In this document: positions 6,290-13,000 of the stretch, piece by piece
Layout of the letters: each line of letters begins with the position of its first letter
How positions within the stretch are numbered: the first letter of the stretch is position 1
Assembly: GCA_964612525.1 (NCBI GenBank)
Contig: CAZTCQ010000062.1
Location: forward strand, 1 to 16,556
From: JAGNRR01 sp964612525
GTDB taxonomy: Bacteria > Bacteroidota > Bacteroidia > Chitinophagales > Chitinophagaceae
Reading direction: 5' to 3'
DNA: 16,556 nucleotides
Notes under the pieces: generated by a model
What the model was told of the DNA's origin: nothing
Database searches by the model: none
Seen by the model: only the letters and a program-made list of their open reading frames with translations
Made by a program: the position numbers and the translations under genes

Positions 6290-7192
6290 ATGAGCAGAAT
6301 TTATTTATTGTCAATCATTGTTGTAGCTACTTTTTTATTTGGAAGTTGTAATACAGGCACGCAGCCAACGGATACCCAAACGGCTGGTTATATCAAGGTT
6401 AGTGTAGATGAAACGTATCAGCCTGTGATGGAACAGGCTATTAAAGTTTTTGAAGGGCGTTATCCGGAAGCGCACATTCAAGTAGAATATAAACCTGAGG
6501 CAGATTGTTTTAAAGACTATTTAGAAGATTCAACCCGCGTGATTTTCGTAGGTAGAAAATTGACGGAAGAGGAAAATGCTTATGCCGAGCAAAATAAAAT
6601 AGTGAGTAGGAGCTTACCCTTGGCGCGAGACGCCTTGGCTTTTGTGGTTGCAAAAAATGCAAAACGAAATAATTTTTCAAAAAAGCAAATCAAGGATATT
6701 CTGGTGGGGAACAGCAATGCTGGTGACTTTCAATTGGTATTTGACAATAAAAATTCTAGTACGGTACGAAATATTATGGACTCTGTAATTCCAGGTCAAG
6801 AGCTTTCTGAAAATTTATACGCTGCTAAAGGCTCAAAAGATGTGATTGATTATGTCGCCAAGAATCCGAGTGCGATTGGGGTAGTAGGAGTGCCGTGGGT
6901 AGCCGATACAAGAGATACGAATACGATTGATTTTTTAACGAAAGTACAAGTGGCAGGGATTTTGCCGGATTCGGGTCAGGAGTATCTTCGTCCTTATCAG
7001 GCTTACATAGGTTTGAATACTTATCCTTTTACACGGAACTTATACTTTATCTCAAAAGAAACTTGGGTGGGCTTAGGCACAGGCTTAGTGAACTTTTTAA
7101 GCCGTGACGGACAGTTGATTTTTAAACAATCTAAGCTCTTTCCCCTTCAGGTAAATGTGCTCTTAAAACAGACGCAAATAAAGAATAATTAA
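6290..7192 (+). CDS. PstS-like substrate-binding lipoprotein
   Basis: A 300-residue periplasmic-binding-type protein. The N-terminus is a lipoprotein signal with lipobox LFGSC and lipidated Cys20. The mature protein begins GYIKVSVDETYQPVMEQAIKVF, typical of PstS-like (PBP-like domain) proteins, and continues with ISKEQ-like FSKKQIKDIL (about 128-137) and an IGVVGVPWVAD segment. Such domains bind phosphate or related oxyanions, but no pstC/A/B transporter genes follow. The neighbour is a secreted TPR protein, so an envelope or sensing role is as likely as uptake. A TATAATTG (6275-6282), one base off the -7 consensus, ends seven bases before the ATG. The fold family is fairly sure, the ligand is not. 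Confidence 0.78.
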   Translation: MSRIYLLSIIVVATFLFGSCNTGTQPTDTQTAGYIKVSVDETYQPVMEQAIKVFEGRYPEAHIQVEYKPEADCFKDYLEDSTRVIFVGRKLTEEENAYAEQNKIVSRSLPLARDALAFVVAKNAKRNNFSKKQIKDILVGNSNAGDFQLVFDNKNSSTVRNIMDSVIPGQELSENLYAAKGSKDVIDYVAKNPSAIGVVGVPWVADTRDTNTIDFLTKVQVAGILPDSGQEYLRPYQAYIGLNTYPFTRNLYFISKETWVGLGTGLVNFLSRDGQLIFKQSKLFPLQVNVLLKQTQIKNN

Positions 7193-7193
7193 C

Positions 7194-7212
7194 GAATTGT
7201 TCTAAACGATTC
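7194..7212 (+). repeat. Short hairpin between PstS-like and TPR genes
   Basis: GAATTGTT and AACGATTC can form an 8-pair stem (one G-U) around a three-base loop, directly after the stop of the PstS-like gene. Only a short TTCTT follows, so it could be a weak attenuator or an mRNA 3'-end stabiliser rather than a strong terminator. Confidence 0.4.
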
Positions 7213-7237
7213 TTCTTGTACTCCGTCGAAAACCTAT

Positions 7238-7249
7238 AACTTCGAAGTT
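7238..7249. repeat. Perfect palindrome before the TPR gene
   Basis: AACTTCGAAGTT is a perfect 12-base palindrome ending two bases before the ATG at 7252. It overlaps TAACTTCG (7237-7244), one base away from the TAnnTTTG promoter box. That would suit an operator, but a regulator cannot be named. Confidence 0.4.
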
Positions 7250-7251
7250 CT

Positions 7252-8673
7252 ATGATTAAAAAAATAAGTATATTAATAATAGCAATCGCTTTTAGCCTGA
7301 ACACTTTTGCTCAGGATAAGAAGCAAGGGATTAAATTTTACAGATATGAAAAATATCAATCAGCGATTAAGCAATTAGAGCCTTTGGCTGCTGAAGATAA
7401 AACAGCGAACTATTACTTAGGGCTTAGCTATTTGGCGTTAGAAGATGTAGCAAAAGCAAAAGCTATTTTTCAAAAATATGCAACGCATCCTGCAAATATG
7501 TCGGGGATTGCTCGTGTTCTATTTATCGAAAAGAAGGATGCTGAGGCAAAGGCCATGCTGGAAAGTATCATAAGAAAAACGTCACGAAAGAATAAATCGG
7601 CTTACATGTATGCGGCAAATGCGATTACGTACACGAATGGTGGAGATTTAAATAAGGCCATTACATGGTATGACTATTATTTGGATTGGAGAAATTCTGC
7701 CAAAGTGTTGATTCATAAAGGAGATGCTTTGCGTAGGATGCAAAAAGGGGGGCCGGCCATGACCGCTTATCAAACTGCTTATAAAATGGATGGTTATCAA
7801 TCTTTGTCTAGTTACAAACAGGGGAATTTATGGTATGCCTCTAAGACCTATGATAGTGCGTTGGTAAACTATCAGCGAGCAGCCGATGCTGACCCTGAAA
7901 ACCCTCTACCTTACTATGACTTGTCAATGGCTTATTATAAAATCAATAAGTATGACCGAGCTAAAAAGGAAATAGAAAATTACCTTAAATATTCTGATAA
8001 TTCACCTGAAGATCAAATGCAGTATGCTAACATTTTATATCTATCAAAGGATTACGATGGGGCGATTAGCAAAATGGAGAACTTGCTAAGTTCGGGTAAT
8101 GGAAAGTCTTATATGTATCGTGTATTNNNNNNNNNNNNNNNNNNNNNNNNNNNNNNNNNNNNNNNNNNNNNNNNNNNNNNNNNNNNNNNNNNNNNNNNNN
8201 NNNNNNNNNNNNNNNNNNNNNNNNNNGATTGGGCAGGCGCTGCAAAATGGTATCAAAAGATTACAGAAACAAATTCTCCTGACAAAGAAGTGTTGGATTA
8301 TTGGTGGGCTGGACGTTCTTACTTTCAAGTAAGTGATTATGTAAATTCTAAAAAAATGTATGAAGGAATGATTGCCGAAAGTCCTGAAGAACCGATAGGT
8401 CATTATTGGTTGGCGAGAGTGGCAGCAGCTCAAGATCCTGATTATAAAACAGGGGGTGCAGTTGACCTATTTAAAAAATACCTTCCTATGGTAGAAGGGA
8501 ATGAAGAAAAAAAGGATAAAATTGTGACGGCTAAAACCTACTTATCCGTAGTAGCGTACAACAAAAAGAAGTTTGCTGAGGCTAAGAAATACTCTAGCGA
8601 ATTAATGCAATTGGATCCAGGAAATTCTACTGCTAAACAAATTCTAGCTGGTGTGGCCGCTTTGAAGAAGTAA
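7252..8673 (+). CDS. Secreted tetratricopeptide-repeat protein (interrupted by gap)
   Basis: A periplasmic or secreted protein with a signal peptide (MIKKISILIIAIAFSLNTFAQ, cleavage near residue 20-21) followed by tandem TPR units to the end. Typical units include YEKYQSAIKQLEPLAAED, NYYLGLSYLALEDVAKAKAI, YDSALVNYQRAADADPENPL, YYDLSMAYYKINKYDRAKKE, YWWAGRSYFQVSDYVNSKKM and KKFAEAKKYSSELMQLDPGN. TPR superhelices act as protein-binding scaffolds. Codons 292-325 lie in a run of 100 N (8127-8226). The frame is the same on both sides, giving 473 codons as assembled, but the true length depends on the real gap size. It follows the PstS-like lipoprotein on the same strand, so they may work together in the periplasm. 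A hairpin terminator lies after the stop. Confidence 0.85.
   Translation: MIKKISILIIAIAFSLNTFAQDKKQGIKFYRYEKYQSAIKQLEPLAAEDKTANYYLGLSYLALEDVAKAKAIFQKYATHPANMSGIARVLFIEKKDAEAKAMLESIIRKTSRKNKSAYMYAANAITYTNGGDLNKAITWYDYYLDWRNSAKVLIHKGDALRRMQKGGPAMTAYQTAYKMDGYQSLSSYKQGNLWYASKTYDSALVNYQRAADADPENPLPYYDLSMAYYKINKYDRAKKEIENYLKYSDNSPEDQMQYANILYLSKDYDGAISKMENLLSSGNGKSYMYRVXXXXXXXXXXXXXXXXXXXXXXXXXXXXXXXXXXDWAGAAKWYQKITETNSPDKEVLDYWWAGRSYFQVSDYVNSKKMYEGMIAESPEEPIGHYWLARVAAAQDPDYKTGGAVDLFKKYLPMVEGNEEKKDKIVTAKTYLSVVAYNKKKFAEAKKYSSELMQLDPGNSTAKQILAGVAALKK
8127..8226. other. Assembly gap (100 N)
   Basis: Exactly 100 unknown bases lie inside the TPR gene. One hundred is a common placeholder length in scaffolds, so the true distance may differ. 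The flanks are in frame with each other as given. Confidence 1.
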
Positions 8674-8703
8674 TACTAGAAATTTAAAATTTAGAGAATT
8701 GAA

Positions 8704-8733
8704 AAGTTTCATGCTTGCGTGAAGCTTTTTTTT
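8704..8733 (+). terminator. Intrinsic terminator after the TPR gene
   Basis: AAGTTTCATGC (8704-8714) pairs with GCGTGAAGCTT (8717-8727), with two G-U pairs; the innermost pairs open to form the loop. Eight T follow (8726-8733). It lies between two convergent genes. Read the other way, the same hairpin is followed by only a short T-run, so it may also weakly end the uppP transcript. Confidence 0.8.
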
Positions 8734-8748
8734 ATGCGGTATACATTT

Positions 8749-9540
8749 TTATTTAAGGAAATACCAACCCAAACCGACAATAGCCACTACCCAACAATAG
8801 TATGAGAAGTAGCGAAGTTTGCTTTGTTTTACTATGGCAATCATCCATTGACAAGCAAAAATGCCAACCACAAAAGCACTAATGAAGGCAATTGCTAGAA
8901 AAGAAATACTTAGATCGCCTATTCCATCAGTGCGAATGTCCATAAAGTCTTTAGCGGCTGCACCTAAGATAACAGGCAGTACCATTAAGAACGAAAACTT
9001 AGCTGCTTTGGAACGCTCTATACCCAAAAGAACTGAACTTCCTATGGTAGAACCTGAGCGACTAATGCCGGGTAAAATGGCGATTGCCTGAATTACACCC
9101 ACGATGAAGGCCTTAATACCATTTACTTTTCCATTTGGGTTTCTGGCCTGGTCGCTCCAAAAAAGAACGATACCCGTTACGAAAAGCATAGCGCATACTA
9201 AAGGCACATTCGCATTAAACAATTGCTCAATATCGTCTTTGAATAACAGGCCAACCAAAACAGCAGGAATCATGGATAAAATTATATACCATGAGAATTT
9301 CGTTTCCTCGTTCCATTTGAATTGAAATAGGCCTTTAAAAATTTCAACAATGTCTTTTCTAAAAATAACTACGGTGCTAAGTGCTGTTGCGAGGTGCAAG
9401 GTCAATGACAGGGTGAGTCCCTCTTTAATTTCACGGCCAAATAAAGCTTTTACGAGTTCGATATGACCACTGCTACTTACAGGAAGAAACTCAGTCAACC
9501 CCTGCACGATACCCAAAATAAGGGCCTCCAACCATTCCAT
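8749..9540 (-). CDS. uppP: Undecaprenyl-diphosphate phosphatase
   Basis: A 263-residue polytopic membrane protein of the UppP/BacA family, which dephosphorylates undecaprenyl pyrophosphate to recycle the lipid carrier for peptidoglycan and surface glycans; loss or gain affects bacitracin resistance. The first signature is at 10-26, GIVQGLTEFLPVSSSGH, holding Gln13/Glu17 of the (E/Q)xxxE motif, the Ser cluster and His26. The second is ILPGISRSGSTI (155-166) with Arg161. About eight hydrophobic segments are visible and the length is normal. The ATG lies two bases after the stop of the DUF3098 gene, in the order ftsX - DUF3098 - uppP common in Bacteroidota. In many relatives truB follows; here the gene is last and meets the terminator region. 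Confidence 0.96.
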   Translation of the reverse strand: MEWLEALILGIVQGLTEFLPVSSSGHIELVKALFGREIKEGLTLSLTLHLATALSTVVIFRKDIVEIFKGLFQFKWNEETKFSWYIILSMIPAVLVGLLFKDDIEQLFNANVPLVCAMLFVTGIVLFWSDQARNPNGKVNGIKAFIVGVIQAIAILPGISRSGSTIGSSVLLGIERSKAAKFSFLMVLPVILGAAAKDFMDIRTDGIGDLSISFLAIAFISAFVVGIFACQWMIAIVKQSKLRYFSYYCWVVAIVGLGWYFLK

Positions 9541-9542
9541 AC

Positions 9543-9881
9543 TTACTGAGCGCTAGGTTTTTTAAGAATGGCGTATCCTTCCACAGCGAAACCTAATAAA
9601 ACTAAAATAGGTGCTAGGGTTATTCTTCGAAAACTGTATAATGCGTCTGCATCAAATACATTTGGATCAGGATGGCGACCACCAGCCATAAGCACAAAAC
9701 CAAGCAGAATAAGAACGATACCCGCGCCCATTAGTACATAGTTTTCTTTATGAAAAAGCATGCCGCTTGATTCGGAAACGGAAGATGTTTTAGGCACCAC
9801 GGTTTCTGTTTTCGGCATTACAGAATTCACTTCTTTTTGAGTGTTCTGAAGTTTTTCTTTCAAATTCTTTTTCTTAGCCAT
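9543..9881 (-). CDS. DUF3098 family membrane protein
   Basis: A 112-residue protein with a Lys-rich start and a low-complexity Ser/Thr/Val linker (about 20-42). A first membrane helix lies at about 47-67 (YVLMGAGIVLILLGFVLMAG), a loop GGRHPDPNVFDADALYSFRR, and a second helix at about 87-106 (ITLAPILVLLGFAVEGYAIL). The GG...DP..F......YSFRR.TLAP pattern is the hallmark of DUF3098, a Bacteroidota family of unknown function. It sits between ftsX (18-base gap) and uppP (2-base gap), so it is co-transcribed with division and cell-wall genes. A role in envelope or division is inferred only from that position. Confidence 0.9.
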   Translation of the reverse strand: MAKKKNLKEKLQNTQKEVNSVMPKTETVVPKTSSVSESSGMLFHKENYVLMGAGIVLILLGFVLMAGGRHPDPNVFDADALYSFRRITLAPILVLLGFAVEGYAILKKPSAQ

Positions 9882-9899
9882 AATAAATAGAATGTAAAT

Positions 9900-10775
9900 T
9901 TAATATAAATCGTCCAATTGAGTCTTTAAATATTTCACAACAGAACGACTTGTGCTGATATAAGAAATCAGAACGCCTAGTAAAATGATACCCAAACATA
10001 GCATGAATAGCTGACCATTGTTAGAAATCGCCTTGAGTTCGGGAATCCAATTTTCTACCGTGGCCCGTATACCTAATATGGCCAGTGCAGCCAATACGCC
10101 ACTAATCACACCATTCAAGACGCTTCGTTTGATGAATGGCTTCGTGATAAACTTACGTGTAGCACCTACCATTTGCATGGTTTTAATCAAAAAGCGATTA
10201 CTGAACATCGCCAACCGAATCGTATTGTCAATTAGGAAAACAACTGCAAAGATGAGGAGGAGTGAGATTAGCAATAGTACAATGCTTATTTTTTGTACAT
10301 TACTTACCATGGCGTCTACCAAGTTTTTTTGATAGTTCACCTCTCGCACAATGTTGCTTTGTTCAATGAACCGTTTGATTTTTATCAGGCTATCTGTGTT
10401 TACATAATTGGCCCTGAGGTGCACATTCACCGAGCTGTACAAGGGGTTATATTCCAGCAGTTGAATCATGTCCTCGCCAAAGTCTTTTTTATAAATTTCG
10501 GCAGCTTGCTCCTTGGAAATGTATTCGCTAGATTTAGTGAACGCTTGGTCGTCTATAATGGTTTGTAATTTTTGCGCTTTATTTTCTTGCGTGGCGTCAT
10601 TGAAAATAACTTGCAGCTCAATGTTTTCCTTTAAAGCATTTGTTAGCTTGGTAGCATAGATAACTATCCAACCCAAGACTCCCAAAAGAAAAAGTACCAA
10701 AGCCACTCCAATGATAGAATAGAGATAATTCGCTTTTCCTCGTTTTTTATTTCGCAGACGGCTCTTTTTTGCCAT
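9900..10775 (-). CDS. ftsX: Cell division protein FtsX (permease-like)
   Basis: A 291-residue FtsX with the family topology. A basic cytosolic start is followed by TM1 at about 17-40, a large periplasmic domain (45-155), TM2 at about 160-183, a cytosolic loop holding RLAMFSNRFLIKTMQMVGAT (187-206) that matches the FtsX 'MxLVGAT' region, and TM3 (about 218-238) and TM4 (about 255-275). With the ATPase FtsE it forms an ABC-type complex at the division site that controls peptidoglycan hydrolases. As is usual in Bacteroidota, ftsE is not adjacent. It is first in the ftsX - DUF3098 - uppP operon. A -7-like TATTTTTA (10782-10789) lies six bases before the ATG. Confidence 0.93.
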   Translation of the reverse strand: MAKKSRLRNKKRGKANYLYSIIGVALVLFLLGVLGWIVIYATKLTNALKENIELQVIFNDATQENKAQKLQTIIDDQAFTKSSEYISKEQAAEIYKKDFGEDMIQLLEYNPLYSSVNVHLRANYVNTDSLIKIKRFIEQSNIVREVNYQKNLVDAMVSNVQKISIVLLLISLLLIFAVVFLIDNTIRLAMFSNRFLIKTMQMVGATRKFITKPFIKRSVLNGVISGVLAALAILGIRATVENWIPELKAISNNGQLFMLCLGIILLGVLISYISTSRSVVKYLKTQLDDLY

Positions 10776-10864
10776 AAGGCGTAAAAATAATGTCTTTGAC
10801 CAAGAGTAGAAACAAAGCGCTATCTTTTTTATGGGTGGAAATCGTTAATATTTCTCAGCTTCAA

Positions 10865-11905
10865 TTATTTCACTTCAGGGATGTTTATTCCTAGCCATTC
10901 GGTCACATTTTTATACCACATGTCGTTTCGTTCTTGGTCCGTAAGTATGCCAACTTCTACGGCATAATCTACCACTCTTCCAGGATAAGAAGTGCCTACA
11001 CCTTCCATTTCGCCCAAAGGGTAGGGGTCATCAAGGCCCATAATGATTTGACTAGTACCGACTCGTCTTTTTAGAAGTTCTAGGGTATAAGAATCGTGCA
11101 CTAGGGTATCATAATATAAATTTTTATGACCTAATGATTTTCTTGGATCTTCAAAGTCTTTGAATAAATCAGGTCGTCCATCGTAGCCTTGTATTCGCCG
11201 TCCATAATTGGCTATGCCTAACATGCCGCCATGGGCGAAACTCGTTCGCATATTCGGAAATTTATTGGGCAAATCACGCAGGGTATAAAGATGGAGCGTG
11301 TCGCCACATTGCGCCATCATCCAGACTAAATGGAATCGCCAGTATTGATCTTTCAGGGCTACCATTTTTTGTCCATCGTAAGGGTGAATTTGAACTGCCA
11401 AGCCATATTGATTGGCCAATTCGTAAATAGGGTCTACATCCGCCTCGGCGGTGGAGAGCCACTCGCCATTTACATTTTGAAAATGAGTGGGTAAACAAAG
11501 TAGTTTTAAACCCAGTTTGGTAACACACCGTTCTATCTCGGCTAGTGCTTGGTCCATATACAGGGGTTGGACCACAAAGCCACAAGTAAATTTATCAGAA
11601 TACTCATCTTGAATCGAAGCATTGTAATCGTTTTGGAAACGAATGCCGTCGGAACAATCTTGTTTGTCCCAACCGTTGCAATAAAGCTGCGAAAGGCAAA
11701 GCATGACGCCATGATCAATTTTATTAAGCTCCATCCACTCTAATTTTTCTTTAAGGAAAAAACTAGAATCTGTGATGGGTCGAGACCAATCACCTTGCCT
11801 CATGAACTTTTTGTCGTCATCAATCCAAAATAGCTTCTTGTCCTTCATGAATTTTGGAATCTGTGAAGGTTCAGGAAGTATGTGACCGTGTCCGTTTATC
11901 CTCAT
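10865..11905 (-). CDS. Amidohydrolase, aminocarboxymuconate-semialdehyde decarboxylase-like
   Basis: A 346-residue amidohydrolase-2 family protein, counted from the ATG at 11905 (MRINGHGHILPEP). A second ATG at 11920 would add only five non-conserved residues. The metal-site residues are His6 and His8 (NGHGH), His174 (IHPYDG), His225 (FAHGG) and Asp292 or Asp293 (GLDDPYPLGE). The spacing closely follows ACMSD (His9, His11, His177, His228, Asp294 in the Pseudomonas enzyme, from memory), with a constant offset of three for the His residues. ACMSD decarboxylates 2-amino-3-carboxymuconate 6-semialdehyde in tryptophan (kynurenine) catabolism, steering flux away from quinolinate. No other kynurenine gene is in the window. 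It is divergent from the PNP gene. A -7-like TATCTTTA (11910-11917) sits four bases before the chosen start. Confidence 0.85.
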   Translation of the reverse strand: MRINGHGHILPEPSQIPKFMKDKKLFWIDDDKKFMRQGDWSRPITDSSFFLKEKLEWMELNKIDHGVMLCLSQLYCNGWDKQDCSDGIRFQNDYNASIQDEYSDKFTCGFVVQPLYMDQALAEIERCVTKLGLKLLCLPTHFQNVNGEWLSTAEADVDPIYELANQYGLAVQIHPYDGQKMVALKDQYWRFHLVWMMAQCGDTLHLYTLRDLPNKFPNMRTSFAHGGMLGIANYGRRIQGYDGRPDLFKDFEDPRKSLGHKNLYYDTLVHDSYTLELLKRRVGTSQIIMGLDDPYPLGEMEGVGTSYPGRVVDYAVEVGILTDQERNDMWYKNVTEWLGINIPEVK

Positions 11906-11938
11906 GCGATAAAGATACAAAGTGTACTATTAGCAGAT

Positions 11939-11957
11939 GAGATTTGTTAGAAATCTC
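11939..11957. repeat. Short inverted repeat in the divergent spacer
   Basis: GAGATTT and AAATCTC form a perfect 7-base inverted repeat around GTTAG. It lies in the 178-base spacer between the amidohydrolase and PNP genes, 34 bases upstream of the amidohydrolase start. It could be an operator; nothing names a regulator. No other structure stands out in the spacer. Confidence 0.35.
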
Positions 11958-12083
11958 TGAGTTTAGATAGTCAGGATGTTAATTATGAATTTTCGGTTTA
12001 CCGGTTGCCCTAGTATTTATAGATATTGCTTCGTGTTGACATTCCATTTTCTTTCACTTAATTTCTTATTTTCGCCAATCATT

Positions 12084-12908
12084 ATGGAAAACCTAAACGT
12101 AGCCAAGCTAACCGAAACGGTAGATTTTTTAAAAACAAAAATTACCAATGCTCCTCGGGTAGGAATTATCCTAGGTAGTGGTTTGGGAGGATTGGTAGAA
12201 GAAGTCACCATTGAGCACTCTATTGAGTATGGGGATATTCCGAATTTTCCAGTCTCAACGGTAGAAGGTCATGGAGGGAAATTGATATTCGGCACCATTC
12301 AAGGAGCTGAAGTTGTTTTGCTCAGTGGTCGTTTTCATTTTTACGAAGGCTATACTATGCAGGAAGTTACTTTTCCTGTTCGAGTAATGAATCAGTTAGG
12401 AGCTACTCTTTTATTAGTGAGTAATGCGGCTGGTGGAATGCATCCTGATTTTAAGGTAGGCGACCTAATGATTATTAATGACCATATTAATTTATTCCCA
12501 GAGCATCCACTTCGCGGTAAAAATGATGAAAGCGTGGGTCCTCGTTTTCCTGATATGACCGAACCCTATGAATTAGATTTAATCAAAAAAGTAAAACAGA
12601 TCGCGAAAGATAAAAATGTAAAAATTCATGAAGGGGTTTACATTGGTTTGCAAGGTCCCACTTTTGAAACCAAAGCTGAGTATAAATGGTTGCGCACGAT
12701 TGGCGGCGATGCGGTGGGGATGAGCACTGTGCCCGAGGTGATTGTAGCCAAGCATTCTGGAATGCAAGTTTTTGGAATGAGCGTCATTACTGATTTGGGT
12801 ATAAGAGAAGAGATGAACGAAATTACTCATGAAGAAGTCTTGGAAGCTGCGAATGCCGCAGCGCCGATTATGGCGGGATTAGTAACGGATTTGTTGGCTT
12901 CTTTCTAG
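12084..12908 (+). CDS. punA: Purine nucleoside phosphorylase, trimeric type
   Basis: A 274-residue class of PNP that splits purine (deoxy)nucleosides with phosphate into base and pentose-1-phosphate, for salvage in the cytosol. Landmarks matched to human PNP (from memory): Ser32 (GIILGSGLGGL), His63 (GHGGKL), Arg83/His85/Tyr87/Glu89 (SGRFHFYEG), Asn114-Ala115 (VSNAAGGM), Glu195 (GPTFET) and Met213/Ser214. At the human Asn243 position there is Asp237 (SVITDLG), a change that may affect which bases are accepted. I chose the ATG at 12084; the longer frame from 11976 adds 36 hydrophobic residues absent from the family. TATTTTCG (12067-12074), one base off the -7 box, ends nine bases before this ATG. 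Confidence 0.94.
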   Translation: MENLNVAKLTETVDFLKTKITNAPRVGIILGSGLGGLVEEVTIEHSIEYGDIPNFPVSTVEGHGGKLIFGTIQGAEVVLLSGRFHFYEGYTMQEVTFPVRVMNQLGATLLLVSNAAGGMHPDFKVGDLMIINDHINLFPEHPLRGKNDESVGPRFPDMTEPYELDLIKKVKQIAKDKNVKIHEGVYIGLQGPTFETKAEYKWLRTIGGDAVGMSTVPEVIVAKHSGMQVFGMSVITDLGIREEMNEITHEEVLEAANAAAPIMAGLVTDLLASF

Positions 12909-12986
12909 TTTGATTTTTTTCCAAAAAGCTCAAATTCATTGGCTTAATTTTTAATAGGGATTCAACGGATTCTAGTGTGGTCCGAC

Positions 12987-12994
12987 TACATTTG
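12987..12994 (+). promoter_or_regulatory. Putative -7 box TACATTTG for the porin gene
   Basis: A perfect TAnnTTTG, ending six bases before the ATG at 13001. It lies inside the longer open frame that begins at 12977 and therefore argues for the later start. Confidence 0.5.
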
Positions 12995-13000
12995 TGCTTT

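Noticed and set aside
12036..12064. Sigma-70-like TTGACA with a weak TTAATT 17 bases downstream, before PNP
   Set aside because: The -10 match is poor, and the near-consensus TATTTTCG at 12067-12074 fits the phylum's promoter style and start spacing better.
11976..12083. N-terminal extension of PNP with a hydrophobic segment, possibly a signal peptide
   Set aside because: The family begins at the later ATG, the enzyme is cytosolic, and a near -7 promoter box lies inside the extension.
12909..12934. AT-rich inverted repeat TTTGA...TCAAA after the PNP stop, as a terminator
   Set aside because: The stem is A-T only apart from one pair, needs internal bulges and has no clear T-run after it.
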